The position numbers were made by a program, and so were the translations under genes. A stretch of DNA of 64,000 nt, taken from positions 22,422,026-22,486,025 of the forward strand of contig OX411543.1 of the NCBI GenBank assembly GCA_948146395.1. Direction: 5' to 3'. Under the pieces are notes generated by a model. It searched no databases, was not told where the DNA came from, and was given only the letters and a program-made list of their open reading frames with translations. Source of the DNA: Fragum whitleyi. Taxonomy: Eukaryota; Mollusca; Bivalvia; Cardiida; Cardiidae. Positions 22,335 through 33,744 of the stretch are shown here, in pieces (position 1 is the first letter of the stretch; each line of letters starts with the position of its first letter).

Positions 22335-22620
22335 AATTTAACAGTGTTATATCAGAAAATGAGATATCACAGATCCTATATGAACTAAACTCATTTAAAA
22401 AAACAACAAGTCACACAGTCCTCAGTAGACTGTATAACAAATAAACTGAACAATTTATTCATAGAAAGTTCAAAAAAGGTATTTCAGCCAATTAGAAAAA
22501 AAAATCGAACAAGCCCCATGGTAAACCTTGGTATGGTAAACAGTGCAAAAAAGTTCAAAAACAAAACAAGCAAGCTAGAAAGGCATTTAATAAAACCCTA
22601 CAGAAAATAATAGAACAAGA

Positions 22621-24363
22621 GTGAAATATATGAGCAAAAAGTACAGAAAGGTCATGAACACAAACATCAACAAATACCAAAAAAAGCAAGAAGAGACATT
22701 AAGAAGTATGAGCACTAATAATCCAAGATCATATTGGCAATATCTAAAAAGTGTAAAAACAAAACCCTCAGAAAAAAATCCCTCAATTGAAAGCCTATTT
22801 GACTACTTCAAACTTACATCAAATGACCCTTCACACTCAGAAGACCTTGGAAATAGCAATGAAATATTACTAACAGAGACAGAAGCCCCAAACATAAATC
22901 TAAACTCCCCCTTCACTCCCCAAGAAATACAAAAATGTATACAATTATTAAAAAATATCAAAGCCCCCGGGAAAGACGGTATCTTAAATGAACACATTAA
23001 GAACTCCCAATATAAAATTTTGCCAATTTATGTCAAACTTGTTAATTTGATTCTGGATACCGGATTTGTCCCATCAGAATTGGCAAAGGGTGCAATTAAA
23101 CCAATTTTTAAACAAAAAGGTGACTCTCTAAACCCAGAAATCTACAGACCTATCACATTGCTTAGTTGTGCAAGCAAATTATTCTCATCAGTAATGGAAA
23201 GAAGATTGAGTAACTACTTAACTGCATATGAAATTCTTTCCCCAAACCAAGCTGGATTTAGACGTAACTTCTCAACTCTAGATCATATCTTTACCCTAAA
23301 CTCTCTATGTGAAATAATGAAACATTCCAAAAAAAGCCTGTACTGTTGCTTTGTTGATTTCTCAAAAGCATTCGACTCTATTTTGAGAGTCGGTATGTGG
23401 AAAAAACTTCTCAATTCAAATATAAATGGAAAATTTTTGGAACTTATAAAAAATATATATAGAAATACCATGTCATGTATTTCTCTTAATAAAACGCAAT
23501 CGGACTTTTTCTATATAAATTGCGGAGTAAGACATGGCGAGAATTTGTCACTGACTCTTCTCATTATACCTTAATGACCTTGAAAAATACTTAGACAATG
23601 AAAATAATAATGGTATAAAACTTGAGAACACTGATATGGGTATCCTTCTTAAACTTATCATTCTACTATATGCAGACGATACTATCATACTTGCCGATAG
23701 CCCAAAAAACTTACAAAAATGTCTTGATAACTTTAATTCTTACTGTGGTAATTGGAAATTAAACATAAATGCAGACAAAACAAAAATTTAAAAATATTTG
23801 GAAAAAATAGAAGAACACAATTTACTATAGCTGGAAAAGAAATAGAACAAGTTAAAACCTATCAATATCTTGGGACCAGCTTTTCAAATAATGGAAAGTT
23901 TCTTAATAATAGAAAGCATTTATTACAATAGGCACAAAAAGCTCAGTTCTTCCTGTACAAATGCATTCAAAATTTAAATCTACCAATAGACCTTATATTT
24001 AAGCTCTTCGATCAAACCATCTTAACAATACTTCTTTATGCAGTGGAAATTTGGGGGTATGAAGATACAAATATGATCGAAAACTTTCACTGTAAATTTC
24101 TCAGATATGTTCTTGACCTCAAACAGAGCACACCTCGATACATGTTATATGGTGAAACCGGTAGGAGCCCACTGGACATCATTATAAAAACTAGGATAAT
24201 AAGTTATTGGAATAAACTCATAACAGGTCCAAAGTGCAAGTTATCATTCAAATTATACAAATATATGATGCACATCCCTGATTTTGAATCCCATTGGATC
24301 AACAATGTTAAGAAAATTTTGATTGAAATTGGCAGACCAGATATATGGTTATACCAAAATTAA
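22621..24363 (+). pseudogene. LINE reverse transcriptase domain, frameshifted
   Basis: 22621-23574 encodes the fingers and palm: FTPQEIQKCIQLLKNIKAPG, AIKPIFKQKGD, YRPITLLSCASKLF, PNQAGFRRNFSTLDHIF, motif A FVDFSKAFDSI and GVRHGENLS. A frameshift just before 23575 moves the next part (YLNDLEKYLDN, then the catalytic LYADDTIILADSP near 23663) to another frame. A stop follows INADKTKI near 23790, and another near 23930. The thumb (EIWGYEDTNMIENFHCKFLR ...) runs from 24043 to 24363. The YADD box is intact but the reading frame is not. Confidence 0.88.
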
Positions 24364-24387
24364 GTTACAGATAATAAAATAAGTTTA

Positions 24388-24846
24388 TTGGTAAAATCTA
24401 TCCTTCAACAACAATTTGAATATCAATGGCAAAATAATCTTCAATTATCGAATAAAGTAATCAATTATAGTCTATTTAAGCACTCATTCGGTTTGAAAAA
24501 ATATTTATTTACTCAAAATAAACATGAGTATCTAAAAATTATTAAATTCAGAACCACCAACCACTATTTTCCAATTGAAACCGGTAGATGGCAAAATATA
24601 GATGTTTCCAATCGAAAATGCAACCTGTGCGACTTGAACGACATAGGAGATGAGCTACATTATGCACTCAAATGTCCTTTCTTTCAAAACCAAAGAAGCC
24701 AATTCATAAAAAAATATTATTGGAAAAGCCAAAATATACTTAAATATGATCAATTAATGAATGTAACTTCTCCAATTCAGTTAAGAAAATTAAGCAAATT
24801 TATAACCGCCTTAATGAAAACTTTTAAGGATAGGTCTACTAAATAA
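24388..24846 (+). pseudogene. LINE C-terminal region with Cys/His motif
   Basis: After a stop at 24361 the protein continues in frame: FEYQWQNNLQLSNKV ... YLKIIKFRTTNHYFPIETGR, then CNLCDLNDIGDELHYALKCP. The C-x2-C-x9-H-x4-C spacing is the short zinc-knuckle-like motif found at the end of many LINE ORF2 proteins. A stop codon follows ...FKDRSTK at 24846. Confidence 0.82.
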
Positions 24847-26135
24847 TGCATCCATTGTGTCTATCAACAGGATTATCTCACCATGATAAAATCAATGATT
24901 GTTTGCAAAACTCATTCATCATGTAATAATTTCACTTCCTAGTATCAAAGGTATACAAACAGTACATTTACTCACAAGTAAATACTTTGTATTGGATGGA
25001 AAAGGTGCTTGATAAATGTAAATTACCCCCTTTGCACAGTATTTACTGCTTTATGCTAAATTTTGCTACTATAAAATAATGTTTGAGCCTTTGAATTCGG
25101 GACAGTTCAGAATATTTGTTGTATTGATGAAATAGCAGTCGACTTCAGAGATGAAACATATACCTATCGTCGATGTGAATCTGAAATCCCATAACTACAG
25201 CCAGTGCTCATTGTGGGATTCTGGAATTGCATTAACGAAATAACCTTAAACGAAAAATAAAAATGATATTGTCTCACTCAGATTTAAATAACCTTTTAAT
25301 GTTAACATTTAACAATCAGATTTGATAAAAATGGGGGCAGCACGAGCCAAACGGAAAATTTTGAATTTGACTTTGTCCCTTCTGACTGGTGATGCTCCCG
25401 AAAAAGGCTGATATGTCTGAGAAAAGGCAATTGGAACTATTTCATCAAATTATTGTAATGCTCATGCCTAAATACTCCAGATTGCTTTTGCTCAATGACA
25501 AATCAGACCAAGAAAATAGTAGAAATTGTGAACAAAATAATTGACTCGCCGAAATTCTGCACCAATAAATCCAATATTGACCGATTGTTTTGAAACACTT
25601 TTTCCACAAACCACTCATTATTACCGGATGGATTTACCATCCCAACTTATTAAACTATTAAAACAGCCAGTATTTCTAAATAACAACATAACAAAATCTG
25701 ATTCACCACTATTTAAATCATCGATTTCTGCTAATGATCACCTTTTGAACGATTTAAAAAAAATCCTATGAAACATATAAACCGGAATGAAAACATATCC
25801 ACGTGCGAAACTAGACCGAGGCTAGACTGCATAATGACGTAAATTGAATTACCTACACAGAAGATACCATATATAGAAACTGACCTAGATAATGCATGCG
25901 TGACTAAAGTCCGACATTCATCAGTCCATAGCCTGTTTCTAATATGTGTATTTGTGATAACAGCATTTACTCCCCGACTTCATTCAACCCTCGCCTCCTA
26001 ATTAATTATCCATATTTTATTAACACTACTAACCCCGTTCACGTGTGGGGATTATTATACTAACTCTATTCAAATGTTATATTCTTGTTTCAACTGTTTG
26101 TTGATTAGAATGAAATAAAATGTTGAACTTGAACT

Positions 26136-26481
26136 TACAAATTTACTATTTTCTGAAAACCTAAGGTTGATATACTGAAAATGAATGCGTCAACTTGAAT
26201 ATCAACACAGGTCATAATCAAATTTACATTTCAAAGAATTATCTTAAATGTTACTTGTATAATATGACTTGTACAATCAACCATACTGAATTAAAATATA
26301 CAGAACGTTAACTCCCTAAAATAATTTAAGACCATTTCAGTTGCCATATTCTATGTCAGTTTTGTATATTTTCTAAAAGAATTTCTTTTCGAAGTTAGAA
26401 TGCTTTAAGGATTTTTTTTCGTCATAAATAAAATCTAGATTGCTTTAAACCGTTCCTAAGCATTTTTTTAAAAAAAATAGT
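26136..26481 (+). repeat. Right copy of the 346-bp direct repeat flanking the LINE
   Basis: Partner of 21095-21441. It follows directly on the LINE's TTGAACTTGAAC tail and is followed by 'ttcggagtgtttttgag', the right half of a CAGTTA-family MITE. Confidence 0.85.
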
Positions 26482-26602
26482 TTCGGAGTGTTTTTGAGTG
26501 TTTGGGTCGAGTGGTTTGAAAATGGAGCGCAGGGCTGATCGAGCGATTAAGAATGACTTTGATCGAGGTGAATGTCAATATAATGATGTTAAAAATGTAC
26601 TA
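26482..26602. mobile_element. CAGTTA-family MITE, right half only
   Basis: 'cggagtgtttttgag', 'aatggagcgcag' and 'gtgaatgtcaatataatgat' match the right arm of complete copies (for example 45300-45432). The left half is absent; it was probably lost before the LINE arrived. Confidence 0.7.
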
Positions 26603-26934
26603 ACTAGATGACAGTTTTGCGACTATATGAGGATTCTACAGTTAACAACATCGTGAAATTGACAAGGTGAATTATTTGGGAATAATTTTGAAATGAAATT
26701 GAATGAGTGTGTGGAGCGAGTCTTGAGTGAATTTTATGGGAGGTAATCCAATATCGCAAATTTTGTTCAGGATGAAAAATTTGTGATATATTTTGCCTCC
26801 TTTAAGATAAATACGCATATAAGTTCTATTAATAGCTTCATCATTTTTCAAGAACCTTCAGAGGCTTACAATTTGAATTATGCCAGTGAAATTGCGATTT
26901 TCTCGATCTTTATGTAACCCGCAAATAGATATTC

Positions 26935-27008
26935 GACTCCAACGGGATTCGAACCCGGGACCTCTACATACCAAAGCGAGTGCTCTACCACGTCGCTATA
27001 AAAGCTAG
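26935..27008 (-). repeat. tRNA-Pro-like sequence inside the TRIM LTR (copy 1)
   Basis: On the minus strand: A-box-like TAGCGACGTGGTAGAGCA, anticodon region CTCGCTTTGGTATGTAGAG with TGG (Pro) in the loop position, and T-arm GGTCCCGGGTTCGAATCCCG with a full B box. The 'CTCGCTTTGG' and 'AGAGGTCCCGGGTTCGAATC' blocks are very close to animal tRNA-Pro(TGG). The acceptor stem does not close, so it is a tRNA relic or Pol III promoter, not a tRNA gene. Confidence 0.75.
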
Positions 27009-27190
27009 CGTGTACGGCAAGGCAGTACAAACACCCCTTATACTCAACCCGGCTACATACACCCCCTCGACAATTAAGATTCTTCCGCGAATCTTCTCAA
27101 TTCTAAATCATCAACTACCAAAACACATAACCACCACCTCATGTGGGTTTTTTACAGTGGGCGCCAAATGTAACCCGCAAATAAATATTC

Positions 27191-27264
27191 GACTCCAACG
27201 GGATTCGAACCTGGGACCTCTACATCCCAAAGCGAGTGCTCTACCACGTCGCTATAAAAGCTAG
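27191..27264 (-). repeat. tRNA-Pro-like sequence inside the TRIM LTR (copy 2)
   Basis: Same as the copy at 26935-27008, with two changes: GGGTTCGAA to AGGTTCGAA at the edge of the T-arm, and TTGGTATG to TTGGGATG in the anticodon loop. Because this LTR is the upstream one in the element's sense, its internal promoter could drive a transcript through the primer-binding site (inference). Confidence 0.72.
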
Positions 27265-27884
27265 CTAGTACGGCAAGGCAGTACAAACACCCCTTATACT
27301 CAACCCGGCTACATTTATTATTTTTAAATGGCGTTGTTGATTCTATCTTTTTCATTGAGTTTGGTGCGTTTTTGAATAGTTTGAGTGAGTGATTTGGAAT
27401 GATTTTGATTGGGATAAATGTCAATTTCACGATGTAGTTAACTGTCATTCTTTGGAAGGGCAGTAGACGTAAAAAGCGGGATGCGGGTCGAGTCTGTTCA
27501 ATTTTTATCCTCACAAAATGTCACATATTCATGATTAGAAATTTATGGCATAGCTCTATCCAATTACATAAAGAAATTGAATTTTCTCACTGGTGTTCCT
27601 AAAGTAGAATACGCATTATTGGAATGTAATCCATGGCCCTATTGTTACCCCCGCCCAAAATCTTCCGTTGATTTAATTTTGGTATACTGGTACGGAATGT
27701 TATATTCCACGTAATATTTAACAAAGAGAAGATTATTGCTCCGTATAGTTATATGCTTGTTTAATTTCCTCTAAATTTCCTCTTGTAGATATAACTATAG
27801 TTGTGCAATGGGAACGAAAACATGTCAAAATCCTAGATTATCTGTTCTATAACTAACTGATAAAAAGTAACAAAAAAGCACATA

Positions 27885-28105
27885 ACAATGGATTCCTGGT
27901 ATTTCCCTCACCAGTGCTACAATAACATCAATTTCCTACCCTCCAGCTGCTATCTCACATAGCTCTACGATTATCGTAGATTGGTGAGAGACAAATGGTC
28001 GGAAAGGATGAGAGCCGCCGTCGGAGATCGAAGCCAGGACCTCTAGATTGACAATTCAACACGCTACCAACTGTGCATTGACGGAAACTCTTGCTCAAGC
28101 GACCA
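27885..28105 (-). repeat. tRNA-derived SINE, copy 2
   Basis: On the minus strand the head (about 28030-28100) reads GCACAGTTGGTAGCGTGTTG, then AATCTAGAGGTCCTGGCTTC, then GATCTCCGACGGCGGC: A box and B box in tRNA order. The body follows ('catcctttccgacca', 'tagcagctggag') and ends 'ataccaggaatccattgtt'. Same family as 49073, 53345 and 57800. Confidence 0.82.
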
Positions 28106-28569
28106 CGCCCACTAAGCGAACATATTTATTAAGCGACCGTTTTCAAATTTAGGGTAGCAATGGAGACATTTTTCCGCCCAATGATTTTTTTCTTGTTCGC
28201 ATATATTGTAGATTAACATTGTTAATCGTGATATCAAAATTTGAATGCTCGTTTTCGTAATAGAGTTATCTGCCATTGAGTGGTACTTGTCATTTTTCAG
28301 AAAAACGTTTTTATTCGTTTAAGGTCTAGTATAAACTCAGTACCAGCTTATAGTTATAAAACACATATATGTTGATAGTCCTTATACATGTTCACAATGA
28401 CTGTTCTCAAGTATATTTCTCTTTGATCAATTGTATGTGCATAATGTGCCTTCAAAACTTAAAAATGAACCAATTTTCATAATTTTAAGGGGGGGTGCCT
28501 TTTGACTTTTACAATAAAGGATTATTTTGAAATTCGCGTGAACAGACTTATTCAATCAAAATATTATTT

Positions 28570-31500
28570 TTATCTGTAAACATTGTCTAAACGACCGCGT
28601 TTTGGTTGTCCCGTAATAGTCCGGCAGAAATCTAGCTTGACCCGGAAGTAGGGTTCAAATTTTTTTTCTTGACTGATTCTTGTAGCTAAGGCCTTCCCAA
28701 ACAGGAATCTGACTGATGACATCTCGTCATCATTGAGCATTTTGAGAAAATCGAGATGGCAGCCAGGACTATTGAATGTTACACCAACAGCTCGGTAGAT
28801 CATAATGACGACTTTTAGATGCTTTTTTGGTGTGTTTTATTTGCTGTTTAAGTTCGAGTTTAAAGGATTTGACATAATTAATGCATGTATTGATATTAGA
28901 AATTAATATGGTAGTCAAGATGGTAGCCAAATCGAATTATTAAGTGGCATTTAAGTATAAGTATTTCTTGAGGTTTAATGGTTCCTTCAGTAAACATTTT
29001 GAAAGTGGTGTTTAAGCCTTCTAAATATCAGGCAAAAGACAACTCTTATCCTTTGTTACATAAATTCTTCATTTGAAGATGGCAGCCAGAAAAGAGAAGA
29101 TTCTACGTTAATTGTGTTTTAATCGGGATTTTAGAAAAACAAAATGTCTCTATATCAATAATTTCAAGACCAGTTTCAAAGTTGTTTTCAAAATTCATGC
29201 CTTAAATGATAGATAGCATTCGATATGGCAGCCAAGGATTATACATGAAAGAACGTTTGAGGCTACATAGTAATATTAGAAAATGATCCATATTTCCTTA
29301 TGAAAGTACAAGTCATCATTTTGAAATAAGAAAAGTTACATATGCAATATAAAAAGTATTTTTGTGTACAAAGATGACAGTCAATACACAGCGTGAATAT
29401 TGCATTTCCATTGGTGTTTAATGTTTTGTCAATTTGAAATATAATATTTGCAAGATTCATACATAGACAATCAATTTGATTTGAATTATCTTTCAGGAGA
29501 CACACAAAAGAAGCCAAAAAAACATCCCATAAACATGAATAACTAAATAGAAGTCAGTTCACTTGTAGCATCATAACATTATACGTATTTTAGTGAACAA
29601 TGCAAAACACTTGTGTTGCTTGGTAATTGAAAGTAACATTCTGTTTGCTTTGCGAGAAAATTATTGCACAACAAAATATATTTATCTCATATCGATGGAT
29701 TGGCACAAAACATTTGTATCTCACTATAAACATAAAGACAGTAAGAACTGTTTCTTGCTGAATCATCGATATGGTCAAATACTGACAAAATTCTTTAAGG
29801 AATATTTTAAAGAATCGTTGTTATTTTGATTGAATATAATTCTTTTTTATCTGAATATTTTTTTCGCTAGTTTGGTAAGGATATGTTACGTTGCGCTTAA
29901 GATTATTAATATCATTTTCATTTAATTCAATTTCATTTAATATAATTGCCAGAGTTTCTTTATGAAATTTCTATAGATTCATTGTAGCCTACCTACCAAA
30001 CCACAATCATGTCAGTATGCATAGTCATATGTGTTTATTAGTGGAAAAGAAGTTCTTCTGCTATGGCTTATTTAGCACTACAAAAACGTTTTAGTGGTAA
30101 ATTTAAATTGCATGTTCACAACCGCTTAATATGTCATGTAAGCATGATGATTGGCTATTCTGTGCTACCATGGTGCATTGGGTAATGATTGAAAACATGC
30201 AATGTACTCCCTAAATTTGTCTTTGCCACAATTGCAAGCTCTGTTCAAACTAAATGTATGTAGCAAATGACTAGCACACAGAGTGACCAAAATGCTGATT
30301 TATGCACAAACCTCACATTCCCAAAATCGAGATTTGATATATTTAAAGCATCACTAAAAATTAGTGATTCAGTGCAGCGAAATGTTGTCAAAAGTGTTTG
30401 TTCAAAAGCGCCCTTTTGCCAATCCTTATCTTCATCGTTAGCATTAATTTTGATATACGACAATTTCGTAGCAGCCTTGTAGCTTTTCTGTAGGGTTATA
30501 ATTAGTTTCATCTTTTTGTTCATGTTGAAATCAATTAACTTGGATTAATATTCAAAGGAGTTAGCTGACACAATCATAAGCAAATTTGGCAAATGGAAAA
30601 GTAACAATAATGATAATTAAAAAAATATTTATGATTTCCAATTAAAAAACATTGAATCAAGCAGAAAATTAAAAGACACCAATAACAAGACTATGTCGGT
30701 AGACATAGAACTAACATATTTTAAGAGAGTGACCATTGTTGTCTATATTGTCATAGCAAATTTATACTCAATTATATACTCACACACAATGAAAATGCAC
30801 CACACGATATATATTCATTTGTATACTTATTTTGATGTACAGTAACTTCAGACTTGAATATCAATTTGTAAGGATCTACAATAGACCATTTACTACACAA
30901 TAATACATGAATGGCTGTAACCTCAGACAAGGCTGTAGGTTTCTGAACCTAAAACTTTTATGGAAAAAGTTAGAAATCATAAGTCTTATATTTGCAAAAA
31001 AGGTTCTGAAAACTTTGTCACAATTCAATTTGGGGTAACATTACCACTTACTCAGTACAATACATTGGTAACCACTTTGAGGAACAGTTGCAGTAGTCCG
31101 GACCGTTGATTCGAGGATATGCTAACGCTCATCATCTTTTATGTCTATATCTTACCATAAATGCCTCTGACGGACCTAAACATGTTGCTTTAAGTTCAAA
31201 TCCCAGGGAAGACTAGAAATAAGTGGTTACTTACAATACGCTGCATGTGATGAAATATAAAATTGATTACGAGTCTTTGTAAATCCCCCACCGTACAAAT
31301 GTGAATTTCACAGTAAGACCATTTCTCTAACTTGCAGATCAATACTATCATAAATCGATTAACTTATCCGAAAAATCTTTTTAGAAGTATCTTCAAATGT
31401 TTACAAAAATCCATATTCACCTTTATTTACACTAGTAATAAATCAGTTTTTTCCATTTGGCAGCCATATTGACGACTATACTTCGTTCAAAACTTCATTC

Positions 31501-32275
31501 AAGGTGTTCACCAGGAAACTTCAAATTAGCCTCTCTTCAGTTAAATGAAGTGCAAAGTTAAATTATTTAGTGAATTATTTAGTAGCAAGTACATGTATAT
31601 TTTTAGTGGTCTTGGCTGCCATCTCGACTTTTTTCCAACTAATCTAAGATCAAAATGCACATTCATCGAGATTCTTTATAGGCTAGACCTCAACTACTTG
31701 AAAATAGTTTACTGTTAAATACCTTGCAAACTTTAGGCATGAAATAAAAAGCTTGTGTTTCCTGGCTGCCATCTTCAAATTGAAGATTTTCATAACACTA
31801 GATGAGAGATGTAACTAATCAGATATTTTGAGATCATAAACAAGCTTACAAAACTTTAATTAGAAAACTCTAAAACAAATTTCTACGATTCTTATATCTC
31901 ACATAAATCGAGAATTACTTATAAAAAAACATATTATTATAACATGTTGCGACCATCTTGATTACCATTCTCATAACTAATGTCATGTTATGCTTTAATT
32001 TGTTACACAGCTTTAGGGTAATATCTTAACAATAAAATGACCACTCATATCGGTTTTATATTTCAAAAAAGTGATCTCCGGAGCCAAAAGCTTGATTTTT
32101 GATAGTCCTGGCTGCCATCTCGAATTTTTCGAAATGCTCAAAAATGACAAGATGTCATCAACCAGATTCTTGTTGGGGAAGGCATTAGCTACAAGAATCA
32201 GTCAAGAAAAAAACTTTGAACCCTACTTCCAGGTTCAGCTAAAATATGCCATATTTCTGCCGGACTATAAGTGAT
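28570..32275. mobile_element. 3.7-kb inverted-repeat element with repeated GATGGCAGCCA motifs
   Basis: The outer 175-230 bp of each side are inverted copies (about 80% by eye). TAGTCCGGCAGAAAT, GAAGTAGGGTTCAAA, TTCTTGACTGATTCTTGTAG and CGAGATGGCAGCCAGGACTA occur on the left, with their complements on the right in mirrored order. Further 'gatggcagcca' blocks lie near 28755, 28925, 29078 and 29226, and complements near 31458, 31617, 31763 and 31948, so the mirror continues inward for 700-800 bp each side. The core (29250-31440) is AT-rich and shows no transposase; open frames at 29263, 29593 and 30245 are unrecognised. Likely a non-autonomous DNA transposon. Confidence 0.65.
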
Positions 32276-32548
32276 CGTTTAATGCACATTTTACCGTATT
32301 CTTATTTTCTTTTATAAATGACATAGAGTATTTTTTCTGAAACGTAACGAGTGTTCCAATCTACAATAAAGATATTTAAAACAACACAACTTCGGACGTT
32401 TGTGATTGAAATACTATAAAAACAGGTCATAAAACGCATGCAATTTAGACAAAGACTCTCTTTCTTTGTCTGACAGCGGATTGTTTGGCCCATATAATAT
32501 TTTGATATATATGTAAGGTTATATTTATTGATTTCGGAATAAAACTGT

Positions 32549-33650
32549 TAAAAATTTTTATACGCCCGAAGGGTCGTATTATGTTATGGCCTCGGTCGTC
32601 CGTCCGTCTGTCCTTCTGTCTGTCCATCTGTCCGTTTGTCCGTCAGTCAGCAATTTTTTGTGTGCGCAACTCCTCCTAAACTATTAATGGGAATGAGCTG
32701 AAACTTGGCACAATTACTCCCTATGATGTCTAGTTGTGCATAAGACACTTGAAATTCAAATCGCTCCTGTCATTCCTGAGAAATCTTGAATTATCTGCCC
32801 TTGAATATAACCAAAATCACTGTTTTTTGTGTGCGCAACTCCTCCTAAACTATCAAAGGGAATGAGCTGAAACTTGGCACAATTACTTTCTATGACGTCT
32901 AGTTGTGAATAAGACTTTGAAATTCAAATCGCTCCTGTCATTCCAGAGAAATCTTGAATTATCTGCCCTTGAATTACACGAAATTCACTGTATTTTTTGT
33001 GCAACTCCTCCTTTACTATCAATTGAAATGAGCTGAAACTAGACACAATTACTCTCTATGATGTCTAGTTTTGCATAAGACTTTGAAATTCAAAATGCTC
33101 CAGTCATTCTAGAGTTATCTTGGATTATCTGCCCTTTAGTTGATGAAAAACAAAATTTCTTGTCAGCTCATTTTCTCCTACATTTTGTATTGGAATGAAA
33201 GGAAACTTGCCATAATGACTCTGTAGGTTGTCTGTTTGTGCTTAGGACTAAATATATGTATTTTCATATTTAAAGTACTTCCTTATTTATCTGCCCTTTC
33301 CTTCACAAAATAGTTTGAATTTACAGATTTATTTGTGCGTGTGTGCACAACTCCTACAAGTTTAATTGGATTGAAATGAATCTTGCCATAATATAACCCT
33401 GATATTTGGTTAAGCATAAGACTTCAGAAATTCAAAAAGCTTGGGTCTTTCTTGTATTATCTGCCCTTGAATTTATTGAAACTCACTATTTTTCTTTTGT
33501 GAGCAACTCGTCACACTTTGAATTGAAATGAAGCGAAACTTGCAAAATAACTGTTTGGCATATAGTTGTGCCTAAAATCATTTTCAATTTACACTCAAAA
33601 GGTCGTACTATGTTATGGCACCGGTTATCGTTGTCTGTTTGCAATATTTT
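32549..33650. repeat. Tandem array, about 168-bp unit, 'ACGCCCGAAGGGTCGTATTATG' class
   Basis: Opens with ACGCCCGAAGGGTCGTATTA and a CCGTCCGTCTGTCC run, and closes with 'aaaggtcgtactatgttatggcac', an echo of the start. About six units are marked by 'gtgcgcaactcctcc' near 32660, 32829, 32998, 33163, 33340 and 33499, with 'aatgagctgaaacttg' and 'gaattatctgccctt'. Units decay from left to right. No gene. Confidence 0.75.
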
Positions 33651-33744
33651 TAGCTATCATTCAAGCTCACGTTACTGACAAGCCAAGGTTATTAAAGTTT
33701 ACAATCGTTTTTGTATACCGGAAAGCGTGCAATTAAAGATAAAA

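Larger units (their letters stand above)
21442..26135 (+). mobile_element. 5'-truncated non-LTR retrotransposon (LINE), decayed
   Basis: Starts inside the endonuclease domain (KRRSKYPEFIYLIESYDIFL), so ORF1 and the first endonuclease residues are missing. In order it holds an apurinic-type endonuclease (21445-22020, continued 22059-22334), reverse transcriptase (22621-24363) and a C-terminal Cys/His motif (24388-24846). The 3' end has AATAAAATGTTGAACTTGAAC, a TTGAAC tandem tail of the kind that ends many LINEs. At least five stops or frameshifts break the coding region. 24850-26100 is long for a LINE 3' UTR and shows no recognisable domain (a 76-codon frame at 25541 is unrecognised). The clade is not assignable by eye. 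Confidence 0.85.
26913..27313 (-). mobile_element. TRIM-like LTR element in miniature with a tRNA-Pro-like sequence in each LTR
   Basis: Two direct repeats of 145 bp (26913-27057 and 27169-27313) begin TGTAACCCG and end CGGCTACA, and differ at only about 5 sites. Between them are 111 bp. In the minus-strand sense, the first LTR is followed by TTTGGCGCCCACTG, a typical tRNA primer-binding site (TGGCGCCCA) two bases inside the LTR, and the second LTR is preceded by GAGGGGGTGTA, a polypurine tract. TTTA flanks both sides (26909-26912, 27314-27317), a 4-bp target duplication. There is no coding capacity. This layout is that of a terminal-repeat retrotransposon in miniature, which needs proteins from another element. 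Confidence 0.88.
26637..27446. mobile_element. CAGTTA-family MITE, copy split by a TRIM
   Basis: TA then CAGTTAACAACATCGTGAAA at the left, and TTTCACGATGTAGTTAACTG at the right, with the central GGGAGGTAATCCAATATCGC / GCCTCC block near 26740-26805. With the 401-bp insert removed, the remaining length (about 405 bp) and order match the intact copies at 42111 and 44993. Confidence 0.87.

Noticed and set aside
21095..26481. LTR retrotransposon reading of the 346-bp repeats
   Set aside because: The body encodes an endonuclease and LINE-type reverse transcriptase, with no gag, protease, integrase, primer-binding site or TG...CA ends.
26935..27008. A working tRNA-Pro gene
   Set aside because: The acceptor stem is missing and the sequence is repeated in the other LTR; it is a tRNA-derived part of the TRIM.
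28570..28803. Frame on minus similar to the plus-strand frame at 32071-32274 (SPGCHLDFL / SPGCHLEFF), which could suggest a small protein family
   Set aside because: The two are inverted copies of the same DNA at the ends of one element, so the protein similarity follows from DNA similarity.
30245..30523. 92-codon frame on minus in the core of the inverted-repeat element, possible transposase piece
   Set aside because: No catalytic motif or recognisable domain; it overlaps a similar-length frame on the other strand.
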